Source: an uncultured Bacteroidales bacterium
GTDB lineage: Bacteria; Bacteroidota; Bacteroidia; Bacteroidales; Bacteroidaceae
Reading direction: 5' to 3'
Assembly (NCBI GenBank): GCA_902786925.1
Contig: CADAEK010000006.1
Location: forward strand, 1-64,000
Length of the DNA stretch: 64,000 nt
The notes beneath the pieces were generated by a model, which was given only the letters and a program-made list of their open reading frames with translations, made no database searches and was not told where the DNA came from. Shown here piece after piece: positions 1-7,335 of this stretch. Numbering within the stretch: the stretch's first letter is position 1; the number at the start of each line of letters is the position of its first letter. The translations under genes were made by a program, and so were the position numbers.

Positions 1-3
1 GGG

Positions 4-55
4 TAGGGTGTCATGAGTGTCAAGTGTCACGAGTGTCATTTAGCGCTCGAAAGTG
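4..55. repeat. 52-bp direct repeat, left copy
   Basis: This stretch is identical to 9660-9711. In the right copy it starts inside the last codons of the primase-like DUF3987 gene (ending GDRVS-stop). Here bases 2-13 read G-R-V-S followed by the same TGA, so the window probably opens at the very end of another gene of the same kind. It contains overlapping GTGTCA units. The match is seen directly; the upstream second gene is inference. Confidence 0.85.
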
Positions 56-168
56 GTGTCAATAGAGCCACTATATAATATAAAATATTTTTTATATTAT
101 ATAGTGAGAATTTTTTTGCTTTTGCCGACCAGAAAATGACACTCGTGACACTTGACACTCGTGACACC
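7..168. repeat. Inverted repeat enclosing an AT-rich perfect hairpin
   Basis: The arms at 7-41 and 134-168 (35 bp) are inverted copies with one mismatch, both built from GTGTCA units. Between them, 70-85 and 90-105 form a perfect 16-bp AT-rich stem with a 4-base loop. The nested symmetry could be a terminator-like end of the upstream gene, a protein-binding array or a replication or recombination site. Function is unknown. Confidence 0.8.
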
Positions 169-386
169 ACTTGAGGAAAAATTGGGTTGTTGTTTTGTGG
201 TGTCAAGAATAAGTTGTAACTTCGCAATATCTAAACCTAAAGCTATATGGCACAGACACGGTGTATCAAACATAACACGCTGATTGCAAGGGAGTTATTA
301 CCCCCCCCCCTGCTGCATTATGTAGAGTAATCAGCAAGCCCTTTTTGTCAGCCAAACCATCCCTGCTGCATACGAAATCTCGTCGT

Positions 387-639
387 ATGAGCAGGGTATT
401 TTATTGTCTTTTTTTGACCGTTTTCACCCTCGTTTTTGGCAGTTGCACCACTGACGAAGACCCCGTTCATGAGGTCATGAGAGGGTATTTTGACGAGTCT
501 CAAGGTCTTTTTTCGCAGAATTCCGACAGTATTTCACGCTTTTCATACAAGAATCACTGAAAATCTTGAAAAAGTGAGCCTAAAATCCACCATTACGGTT
601 AACACTGAATGGGATGGGGAAATCTTTGTAACTTTCTAA
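387..639 (+). pseudogene. Decayed lipoprotein gene fragment
   Basis: A start at 387 (or 345) opens with a lipoprotein signal peptide ending FGSC, followed by an acidic stretch and then SISRFSYKNH before a stop at 558-560. The next frame, 559-639, continues coherently (contains VSLKSTITVNTEWDGE) and stops at 637-639. The second part resembles the middle of small Bacteroidales lipoproteins I recall, whose bodies carry a similar aromatic-charged strand pattern. I read this as a frameshifted and shortened remnant rather than a working 71-residue gene. The surrounding DNA is AT-rich and without other genes. Family identity is a recollection, so confidence is modest. Confidence 0.45.
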
Positions 640-1256
640 TTTTGAAGGATAAAGAAACGAAAAATAGGTAATGGCAAACTCCATGATTATACATGGAAAA
701 ATCAAAAATAGGCTGTTTTTATATACAGACCACCCAAATTTCAGTGAAAAATAGGCGAAAATGGTACTGCCAAGTATGGGATGCAGGGCTAAACTTATCG
801 TGGAAAGCTTGTGCAAACCGAGAGTAGAGCCAAGCTTGGTTGAGCTATACCGAGGTGCCGCCAAGTTTCGCTAAATGCAAAACAATGGAATTTTTCCGAT
901 TTTGGCATTTAGAGGTTGCTTTGAGTGACATGAAAAGACAAAAATAAATGCAACTTACAAGCTGCAATTTTACTTTAAATTCACTTTTTAAATGCCAAAA
1001 TTACATTTTCTGCTTAGAAAATGCATTTATTTGAAGAAATAATAGTAATTTGGACGCAGAATCAAATCATTATAAGATGGACAAAAAAGACGTGAACCGC
1101 CTAAAGGTTATAATAGGAAAGAAGTGTATAATATAAAAGGTAGGAGGGGTGGTTTGAGGGGGACTTATCAGTGAAGGAAAAAGGAAAATCAATATTTTAT
1201 CAATATTTTAACATTTATTAACGAGGTGGGAGTGGGAACGCCCCGTTTTTTCTACC
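640..1256. other. Gene-free stretch
   Basis: There is no credible gene here. It contains the dispersed element at 811-875 and a 13-bp inverted repeat with arms at about 899-911 and 989-1001 (core TTTTGGCATTTA). A short direct repeat (TCAATATTTTA twice) lies around 1195-1221. The one open frame across 580-864 on the minus strand has no recognisable features. Confidence 0.6.
811..875 (+). repeat. Dispersed palindromic element, copy 1
   Basis: This shares a core of the form CGAGAGyAGAGyCAAG, then TTGArCTATrCCGAG, with the reverse strand of 10207-10280. The centre holds the palindrome CCAAGCTTGG. It looks like a Bacteroidales intergenic repeat family. The match was made by eye, with several substitutions between copies. 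Confidence 0.55.
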
Positions 1257-1264
1257 TATTTTTG
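1257..1264 (+). promoter_or_regulatory. Candidate -7 box for 1296 gene
   Basis: TATTTTTG fits the Bacteroidetes -7 consensus TAnnTTTG and lies 32 bases before the start codon of the 157-residue gene. A T-run at 1245-1251 just upstream may end any transcript coming from the left. Confidence 0.4.
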
Positions 1265-1295
1265 CATTTTACAAACCATATCAATAAAACACACT

Positions 1296-1769
1296 ATGAG
1301 ACGATTTTTACTAATAATTGCATTGGTGCAAATGACGTTTTGCACCTTGCCCTCCATGGCGCAAGGCAACGCCACGCTGGTGTTGTGGCATGCCGACGGC
1401 ACGACGACCGACGTGGCCTTGTATCTCATGCCCAAGGTGGAGTTCTCTGGCGACAAGGTGCGCATCACGTCCACCGTCCTCGACATGGAATACCCCAAGG
1501 AAAACGTCCTCCGCTTCTCCTACAAGGGCGGCGGCACGGGCATCTCCACACCCAAGAACGAGGCAGACTGCGGGCGCGAGGGCGACCGCCTCGTGTTCCA
1601 CGGCGTGACATCAAGAGATAAGGTGGCCGTATATACCACCAACGGCATCCGGGTGCCCGTGTCGCTCACCGACACGCCCGATGGCCTCTCGCTGCCCCTC
1701 TCCTCCATCCCCCAGGGGGTGTATGTGTTAAGTGTCAATGGTAAAACCACTAAATTCACGAGGAAATGA
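1296..1769 (+). CDS. Exported protein with C-terminal sorting-type tail
   Basis: The 157-residue product has a clear signal peptide (residues 1-22, ending SMAQ). The segment GTTTDVALYLMPKVEFSGDK is of a type common in Prevotella and Bacteroides surface proteins of unknown role. The last 50 residues look like the Bacteroidetes C-terminal domain: VAVYTTNGIRVPVS, then IPQGVYVLSVNGKTTKF, a beta-strand-rich tail that often serves in type IX secretion and anchoring. Its stop codon overlaps the next start (ATGA at 1766-1769), so the two are probably translated together. No enzymatic motif is visible. Its role is unknown, perhaps as a partner of the large downstream protein. Confidence 0.8.
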   Translation: MRRFLLIIALVQMTFCTLPSMAQGNATLVLWHADGTTTDVALYLMPKVEFSGDKVRITSTVLDMEYPKENVLRFSYKGGGTGISTPKNEADCGREGDRLVFHGVTSRDKVAVYTTNGIRVPVSLTDTPDGLSLPLSSIPQGVYVLSVNGKTTKFTRK

Positions 1770-4486
1770 AAAGGACTACTTTGTATAGTGTTAAGCGTTT
1801 AGTGTTTAGTGCGAAATGCCTCTTGGCTTGCCTTTTCGCCTTGCCGATGATGACCGTCGATGCGCAAACCGTGGGCGATGCGTTCTACATCTACCGTAAC
1901 GACGGGCAATTCAACGCATTCTTCCGCGACGAGGTGGATTCGATAGCCTATTCCTATTACGATGCCGATAGCGTCTATTACAACGACATCGTGACACAGG
2001 TCATCTATACCCCAGATAGCATCTACCGAATCCCTCTCGCAGCTATAGACAGCGTGGGATTTGTGCAGCCAGAGACTATCTACAAGGAGGATGCCGTGCC
2101 ATTGACGGGCGACCTTTTCGACTATCTAATCAAAGTCGATAGTTTAACGCTGACCTTTGACGTGTCCCTGCCCATGTCCTTGACTCCCCATGTTGGTGAT
2201 AAGTTGGTGAACACGGATGTTACGGACAAACTACCATACGGTTTCGTTGGTCAAGTGAGACAGGTTTCAACCAGTTTTGAGGGCATTGTAATCCAATGTG
2301 ACAGTATCGGTTTGTCCGAAGCCTTATCACGATTCTATGGTGTGTACGACATTTACGTGGGTGAGAATGGTGAGGTACGCTCACGTGGTCCTCGGAAAGC
2401 ACAAAGGACAACTACGTACAACTACGACCTTCCCATTGGTACAAAGCACGTCCCACCCATAGAACTTTCAGCCTTGGTAAAAGAGAAAGACCTCTTCGAC
2501 ATCAATTATAAAAATACGCTCGAAGTTACATTCACGCCACAAATTCACATCAAGGTGACACGGGTGGTGGATGACATACTATTCCTCTCCCATACCAATC
2601 TTTTTGTTGTGACAAACGTTGACGTGGAGACAGCTCTCGACATTTCAGGAGAAGCCGAGAAGGAATGGAAAAAGTCTTTCTTGCCCAAGCAGGACTTCAT
2701 TATCCCTCCATGTGTCCCTTTCTATTTTGACATCGGGGGGAAGGCAACGCTTATCGGCGAAATCGCTGCAGGATTTACCCTCAATAACCACATAAGTACT
2801 ACTATGGATATTACATACTATGATGTCTCGCTCCTTCCCATGGTGGGTGGGATAATCAATCCCATCATCAACAGGGTAGATGGTAATGCCAATATCACGA
2901 CGATGGATATGACTTGGGACTTTTTCGGCGCACGTGCCGAGTTGAAACCTTGCTTTTATATACGTGTGGGCATACCTGCCATTACGCATGTAGCTGGCTG
3001 GGTCGGTGGTGAGTTTGATGGCGGCATCAAGGTTAATGGTGAGCTGATGTTCGATTTCCGCTGTCTACAAAATGCAGAACCGAGCACGGCAGTTTATGAT
3101 GAACTAAAGGATATTGCCAAGTTGGATATCAAACCATACGTTGGCGCACATTTCATGGCGGCAGCCGTGGATGACCACTATTCTTTCCGTCTTGGCAAGG
3201 ATTTTGATAATATACTTGGGACGTGGTATCAAGGCAGGTTAATCCCGGGTTTCTCTGGCACATCTGCCAAACCATTATCAGACACAAGGGCACAGGCTTC
3301 GGTGAACATTACAAATGACTGCCCCATCCCATATACCGTCGGATTTGCACTCTATGATGAGGACAACCACTATATCAATACACAAATGTATGGGGAAAAA
3401 TATTGGACGAGAAATGCTTTCCCATCCTATACTTGTGAGTTTAGCGGACTGGATAAGACGAAGAAATATAAGGTTTACCCTGTCATTCGTTTCTTTGGTA
3501 AGCACGACATGCTGGCATCGCCCAGTGCCGACCTGATTATGCAATTCCCCGTCACTATCGACAACTTCAAGCAGACGAAGTCGCAATACAAGAAGGGTGG
3601 GTTCACGCATGAGGGCGTGAATTACGATTATCGCTATGACGTGGCGGTGACAGTCTCCATTGAGGATTTAGAAGGTGTTGCAGACTGGGGTTATGTCTAT
3701 CGCGACCCCAATGGCCGTGAGACAGAGATATCGCTGAGCCGGTTCGGTACAAGCTATACGGACACGCGTTACGCCTATTTCCGCAACCAGGCCAGCAGCA
3801 CGGTATGCCTGTTCGGTTACGTCAAATACGTGGACAGCGACGAGACCGTCTATGGCGAGCCGAAGGACTACGAGGTAAGCCACAGCCAGACCTACTGCCC
3901 CGACGACCACCATCCCCACATGATCGACCTCGGTCTGCCCTCCGGCACGAAGTGGTCGTGCTGCAACGTGGGGGCGAGCACCCCGGAGGGCTACGGCGGC
4001 TACTACGCCTGGGGCGAGACGGAGGAGAAAAACTATTATTCTTTGTATACTTATCAATACTGGACAGACAGCGATGGTGATGGATTGGTGGATAGTAACG
4101 AGGTAACTAACCTCGGCTCTGACATCGCCGGCACTGGTTACGACGTTGCGCACGTGAAATGGGGTGGTTCCTGGGTGATGCCGTCTTTCGACCAAATCAA
4201 TGAATTGCTCAACAAATGCACCTACACTTGGACTTCCAAGAACGGGGTCAAGGGCGGTCAGTTCACTGGTCCGAGCGGCGGCACCATCTTCTTGCCTGCG
4301 GCGGGCATCCGCTGGAGTGGCAGCCTCGACTACGCCGGCTCGGGCGGCGACTACTGGTCGTCTACGCAGAGTCCGTCGTACTCGCGCTACGCCTACGGCC
4401 TGCTCTTCGATTCGGGCGGTGCGCTCTGGACCGACAGCCACTACGACCGCTACTACGGTCTCACGGTTCGCCCCGTCTCCAGATGA
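1766..4486 (+). CDS. Large exported protein with C-terminal FISUMP-like domain
   Basis: The 906-residue protein has an N-terminal signal segment (to about residue 33, ...TVDAQ). Next comes a region with DAFYIYRNDGQFNAFF and YTPDSIYRIPLAAIDSVGF that I recognise from Prevotella surface proteins. A long unassigned middle follows. The C-terminal ~200 residues (from about 710) match the Fibrobacter succinogenes major paralogous domain: IDLGLPSGTKWSCCNVGA, YYAWGETEEK, WVMPSFDQ, LPAAGIRW and GLTVRPVSR. This lectin/formylglycine-fold-like domain is frequent in surface proteins of gut Bacteroidales. The last 800 bases are markedly GC-rich, giving long open frames on the other strands. It overlaps the upstream gene by 4 bp. 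Substrate or ligand is unknown. Confidence 0.85.
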   Translation: MKRTTLYSVKRLVFSAKCLLACLFALPMMTVDAQTVGDAFYIYRNDGQFNAFFRDEVDSIAYSYYDADSVYYNDIVTQVIYTPDSIYRIPLAAIDSVGFVQPETIYKEDAVPLTGDLFDYLIKVDSLTLTFDVSLPMSLTPHVGDKLVNTDVTDKLPYGFVGQVRQVSTSFEGIVIQCDSIGLSEALSRFYGVYDIYVGENGEVRSRGPRKAQRTTTYNYDLPIGTKHVPPIELSALVKEKDLFDINYKNTLEVTFTPQIHIKVTRVVDDILFLSHTNLFVVTNVDVETALDISGEAEKEWKKSFLPKQDFIIPPCVPFYFDIGGKATLIGEIAAGFTLNNHISTTMDITYYDVSLLPMVGGIINPIINRVDGNANITTMDMTWDFFGARAELKPCFYIRVGIPAITHVAGWVGGEFDGGIKVNGELMFDFRCLQNAEPSTAVYDELKDIAKLDIKPYVGAHFMAAAVDDHYSFRLGKDFDNILGTWYQGRLIPGFSGTSAKPLSDTRAQASVNITNDCPIPYTVGFALYDEDNHYINTQMYGEKYWTRNAFPSYTCEFSGLDKTKKYKVYPVIRFFGKHDMLASPSADLIMQFPVTIDNFKQTKSQYKKGGFTHEGVNYDYRYDVAVTVSIEDLEGVADWGYVYRDPNGRETEISLSRFGTSYTDTRYAYFRNQASSTVCLFGYVKYVDSDETVYGEPKDYEVSHSQTYCPDDHHPHMIDLGLPSGTKWSCCNVGASTPEGYGGYYAWGETEEKNYYSLYTYQYWTDSDGDGLVDSNEVTNLGSDIAGTGYDVAHVKWGGSWVMPSFDQINELLNKCTYTWTSKNGVKGGQFTGPSGGTIFLPAAGIRWSGSLDYAGSGGDYWSSTQSPSYSRYAYGLLFDSGGALWTDSHYDRYYGLTVRPVSR

Positions 4487-4552
4487 GTGCATCCTTGTCC
4501 CCTCGCCCCACCCCCAACTCGGCGTTGTTGGCGCACGGGATGGCGGTGGGGC

Positions 4553-4570
4553 GCAGGCCCTCAGGCCTGC
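4553..4570. repeat. Small hairpin after the FISUMP gene
   Basis: GCAGGCC and GGCCTGC form a perfect 7-bp stem with loop CTCA in a GC-rich spacer. There is no T-run, so it is more likely a REP-like palindrome than a terminator. Confidence 0.5.
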
Positions 4571-4653
4571 TTCCCAGCCCCACTGCCGGCTCAGTGTGCA
4601 AACAACGCCGCACGCGAAAAAAATGATTAAAAACATATCATTATGTCATCAAT

Positions 4654-4725
4654 AAGAATCACAAGGGACAGGTTCTTTGATTCACTATAAAGAATCACAA
4701 GGGACAGGTTCTTTGATTCACTATA
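4654..4725. repeat. Two tandem copies of a 36-bp palindromic unit
   Basis: Units 4654-4689 and 4690-4725 are identical. Each contains GAATCA and TGATTC as inverted ends around AAGGGACAGGTTCTT. Similar palindromes are known next to REP-type Y1 transposases in other bacteria, and such a transposase lies at 49995 in this window. The link between them is inference. Confidence 0.8.
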
Positions 4726-4767
4726 ACAACTAACAGTTGTGCCCGACACGGATAAGGGTAGAAGGAT

Positions 4768-5163
4768 ATGAAAAGGTTTTTAATTGTATTTTTGCTTTGT
4801 ATTCCCTTTGTTTGTTATGCACAAACAGAAGAGAGTAAATATTATATCTATAGTGTTGTTTCTTTTGAAGGTGAGTTTGATGATAAAGAGAACTTTAAAG
4901 TTTACTTTGATGATGGCAAAGAAATAAAAAGGTTGCGTAATGATAAGGGAACAAAAATGAAATTCTCTACTCCTGCTGGTGCCCTTATGTATTTCATATC
5001 TCAAGGATGGGAAATGTATCTTAGCGGTTCAACTTCAAAAGGCGCTTCGTTTCAAGGTACTGGAAATTCTTCAACCAGCTCCTATTGGATTTTACGAAGA
5101 CCTTGTACTAAAGAGGAATTTGAGCAAGCTGTAAAGGCTGCAACAAACAATCAAAAAGAATAA
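4768..5163 (+). CDS. Small secreted protein, unknown function
   Basis: The 131-residue product has a signal peptide (residues 1-19, VCYAQ). A predicted beta-rich segment (YYIYSVVSFEGEF, FKVYFDDGKEI) is followed by ALMYFISQGWEMYLSG, a serine/threonine-glycine stretch and a terminal WILRRPCTKEEFEQAV. I recall similar small exported proteins in Bacteroides and Prevotella (a conserved -MY/NYMxxxGWE- then -WLLKK- pattern), none with known function. It stands alone, 280 bases downstream of the FISUMP gene behind the tandem 36-bp repeats. Base composition is AT-rich relative to its left neighbour. Confidence 0.75.
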   Translation: MKRFLIVFLLCIPFVCYAQTEESKYYIYSVVSFEGEFDDKENFKVYFDDGKEIKRLRNDKGTKMKFSTPAGALMYFISQGWEMYLSGSTSKGASFQGTGNSSTSSYWILRRPCTKEEFEQAVKAATNNQKE

Positions 5164-5379
5164 AGTATCATATAGGACAAGCTTAAATTCTTAATAACAT
5201 AAAAGAACAAAACCTAAATGAAATTTCGGAAGTTATAGGAAATGATTTATAGCAAGGACGGGCAATAATCAGTACAAACACAACGGATAACTACCATATT
5301 TACTAATTAATCATATAACAACAAACACGAATCTGCATGGGGCTTGGGCCTATGCGGAAGAAAAACAACTTTATTGACG

Positions 5380-6261
5380 ATGAAAAGAAGTGAAGCGAAG
5401 GAGATGCTGGTACTGTTGAAGGATATGACTCAGCAGGGCTGGCAGCCGATGTTGTGCGACACACCTGTGCCGTGCTTTGACAATGAGGTGATGTGTGGCG
5501 TGCCGAATGGTGTGGGCGACGTGTCGGAGGAGTCGATGATGCTGCCGAAGGAGTTGCTGGCTTTGCAGCCTGAGTTTATCGTGAAGGCTAAGGGCGACTC
5601 TATGCTGGGCGCTGGCATTGAATCGGGCGATATGCTGCAAGTGGTGGCTGACGCGCGTGTGATGGATGGCGATACGGTGATGGCGCTGCTGGATGGCGAC
5701 TATACGGTGAAGACGTATTGCGAGGATGACCAGGGACACCCATGGCTGGTGCCGCAGAATGAGGCGTATGACCCGATTTGTCTGGATGGCTATGAGCAGG
5801 TGAAGATTGTGGGTGTGGTGAAGCAGGTGACGAAGTGTGCTCCGAGGGCTAATTTCCGCACGTGCAGGAAGATGATTGACATGGCAAAGATGAAGGAGGC
5901 TGGAACGAGAACAGTGAAGCCAGAACGGTTGGCTGAGGCTGTGCGGCAGGTGGCTCCGATGGTGAAGGTGGGACGCCAGTGGTATGCGGTGTACCGTGTG
6001 CTGGCTGACTGCAAGGCAGTGAAGGAGGATGACTTCGACGGGTTTTGCAAGATGGTAAGGAGGACGGTGCCTGAGCATGGGCATCTGCCTCGCAGAGAGG
6101 AGATGTTTCGCATGGCGGTGCAGAGTTTCAAGAAGCCTGTGGCGATGTGGAACGAGGGAAATGCGCCTGTGCAGGGCAAACGCTTTGTGGATTATGTGAA
6201 GATTGCAGAAACTCTCACAAAACTCTCAAAAACTCTCACAAAATCGGGGCGTTTGGGGTGA
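5380..6261 (+). CDS. S24/LexA-like repressor-peptidase with extra C-terminal domain
   Basis: Starting at 5380 (MKRSEAKEML) gives 293 residues; an upstream ATG at 5344 adds 12 unlikely residues. Residues 66-145 match the S24 fold of LexA/UmuD/CI proteins: KAKGDSMLGAGIESGD with candidate nucleophile Ser74, and YTVKTY with candidate general base Lys111. No clear N-terminal helix-turn-helix is seen. Residues ~165-270 form an unassigned helical, basic domain (QWYAVYRVLADCKAV). The extreme C terminus (ETLTKLSKTLTKS) is the translation of AACTCTCAC-type repeats that continue past the stop. A terminator follows at 6312. It probably controls or is processed with the neighbouring island genes, which is inference. 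Confidence 0.7.
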   Translation: MKRSEAKEMLVLLKDMTQQGWQPMLCDTPVPCFDNEVMCGVPNGVGDVSEESMMLPKELLALQPEFIVKAKGDSMLGAGIESGDMLQVVADARVMDGDTVMALLDGDYTVKTYCEDDQGHPWLVPQNEAYDPICLDGYEQVKIVGVVKQVTKCAPRANFRTCRKMIDMAKMKEAGTRTVKPERLAEAVRQVAPMVKVGRQWYAVYRVLADCKAVKEDDFDGFCKMVRRTVPEHGHLPRREEMFRMAVQSFKKPVAMWNEGNAPVQGKRFVDYVKIAETLTKLSKTLTKSGRLG

Positions 6262-6311
6262 AAACTCTCACGAAAGGGGCAATACTCTACGCCAAACTCT
6301 CATAAACTCTA

Positions 6312-6345
6312 CGGCGACGGAATTTCGGTTCCGCCGCCGTTTTTT
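6312..6345 (+). terminator. Rho-independent terminator after the S24 gene
   Basis: An 11-bp GC-rich stem (6312-6322 with 6329-6339, one mismatch) is followed by six Ts. It closes the S24 transcript before the promoter-like box at 6352. Confidence 0.85.
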
Positions 6346-6351
6346 ATGTCT

Positions 6352-6359
6352 TACCTTTG
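6352..6359 (+). promoter_or_regulatory. Candidate -7 box for the Cys-rich gene
   Basis: TACCTTTG, the commonest form of the Bacteroidetes -7 element, lies directly after the terminator and 69 bases before the next start codon. It marks a new transcription unit running into the primase island. Confidence 0.65.
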
Positions 6360-6427
6360 CATCGTCAACAGAAAAACGACGCAATGTTGCAGAGTTTTAT
6401 CCCTGTTGAACACAAGGATTAATCAAA

Positions 6428-6772
6428 ATGAAAAAATCAAAGTTTGCAATGAACGAATGGGAGGTGCGAATCAAAATGTGCTGCGCCTCGTGTGAATGGA
6501 TGGATGCCACAAGGCTCCAGACCAAACGACGATGCACGAAACGGAGAAAGGGCGTGCGACCATGCGACTGCTGCCCGAAATGGGTGATGAGCGACAAAAT
6601 GAAGGACGTGCGCAAGTCGGAAGGGAAAATCAAGCGGCGAGAGTACCAGCTGTTCCTCTTGAAGATTCGCGAACAAGAGATGCTGGAGGGAAAAGAAGAC
6701 GGTCGTGACGTGATGGAGTTGCGAGCGGAATTTGAAAGCCAATACGGCAGCGTTTATTTAGTTGACAGTTGA
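6428..6772 (+). CDS. Small Cys-rich protein, possible zinc binder
   Basis: The 114-residue basic protein has a compact N-terminal cysteine cluster: CCASCEW, then after a lysine/arginine-rich stretch RRCTKRRKG and CDCCPKW. The spacing suggests a zinc-binding knuckle or ribbon, possibly for nucleic acid binding. The C-terminal half is a charged helix (LLKIREQEMLEGKEDG). The final residues (VYLVDS) and the stop codon lie inside a GTTGACA repeat tract. It is the first gene after the promoter-like box at 6352 and precedes the unknown gene at 6989 and the primase gene. I do not recognise the family. Confidence 0.65.
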   Translation: MKKSKFAMNEWEVRIKMCCASCEWMDATRLQTKRRCTKRRKGVRPCDCCPKWVMSDKMKDVRKSEGKIKRREYQLFLLKIREQEMLEGKEDGRDVMELRAEFESQYGSVYLVDS

Positions 6773-6890
6773 CAGTTGACAGTTGACAGTTGATAGTTGA
6801 CAGTTGACAGTTGACAGTTGATAGTTGACAGTTGATAGTTGACAATTGACATCAGACATTAGACTTTAGACATTAGACATTTGACAATTT
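6760..6890. repeat. Heptamer repeat tract (GTTGACA/GACATTA)
   Basis: About a dozen units of GTTGACA or GTTGATA are followed by units of AGACATT or TGACAAT. Related tracts occur at 8275-8303 (inside a gene), 10171-10210, 10293-10323 and 63263-63373. The period is mostly 7 bp. Confidence 0.9.
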
Positions 6891-6906
6891 ATAACGGAGA
6901 ATTAAC

Positions 6907-6986
6907 TTGAGTTGAAGCGATGAGGTCTTCACGTGATTAAAGATGGCCATCGGATTTCAGAGGCTTCACTCGCAAAATCAACTCAA
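6907..6986 (+). promoter_or_regulatory. Possible structured leader of the 6989 gene
   Basis: TTGAGTTGA at 6907-6915 can pair perfectly with TCAACTCAA at 6978-6986, two bases before the start codon. The enclosed ~60 bases hold a GAAG/CTTC stem and a near-direct repeat (GAGGTCTTCAC, GAGGCTTCAC). This could gate translation. No ligand or protein partner can be named. Confidence 0.35.
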
Positions 6987-6988
6987 CA

Positions 6989-7321
6989 ATGAAAAAATTA
7001 ATCTATATTATTAATGCCCTCGAATTGCTGGAACAGCTGGTGAGCGGCAAGAGATTGGAAGGTGTCCTCTATATGGACAAGAGTACAGGTGCTTTGACAT
7101 TCAAGGCATATAACAGGAAGCCCAAGAAGCCTAAGCGTGACCGCTTGGTGTGCCATCTTGAACATGGCTGGGTGAAGGAGTCGGAAGAACGCATCAAGGT
7201 GTATGAGAGTGTGCCCAAGGTGCTGGGAGCCGCTGGAGTGGGGCATGTGCTCCAGAGGGAGACGAAAAGGGCTACGGAGGCCTTGCTGGATTGTGAATTG
7301 GACGCTATAATGTTTTGCTAA
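6989..7321 (+). CDS. Conserved hypothetical next to primase-like gene
   Basis: The 110-residue product has no signal peptide. It opens MKKLIYIINALELLEQLVSG, followed by LEGVLYMDKSTGALTFKAYN, a basic KPKKPKRD patch and a helical C-terminal half. The mixed beta and basic composition would suit a small nucleic-acid-associated protein. I recall similar proteins upstream of VirE_N/DUF3987 genes in Prevotella, without known function. It ends 14 bases before the primase start, so co-translation is likely. A structured leader may precede it. Confidence 0.65.
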   Translation: MKKLIYIINALELLEQLVSGKRLEGVLYMDKSTGALTFKAYNRKPKKPKRDRLVCHLEHGWVKESEERIKVYESVPKVLGAAGVGHVLQRETKRATEALLDCELDAIMFC

Positions 7322-7335
7322 ATGGAGTGTGAATT

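Noticed and set aside
580..864. Minus-strand open frame of 94 residues
   Set aside because: It crosses the decayed lipoprotein remnant and the dispersed repeat, has no family resemblance and no promoter-like box; it is likely fortuitous.
3668..4636. Long minus-strand open frame opposite the FISUMP domain
   Set aside because: The GC-rich codon bias of the plus-strand gene opens other frames; the product is an Arg/Ala/Val-rich low-complexity sequence with no motif.
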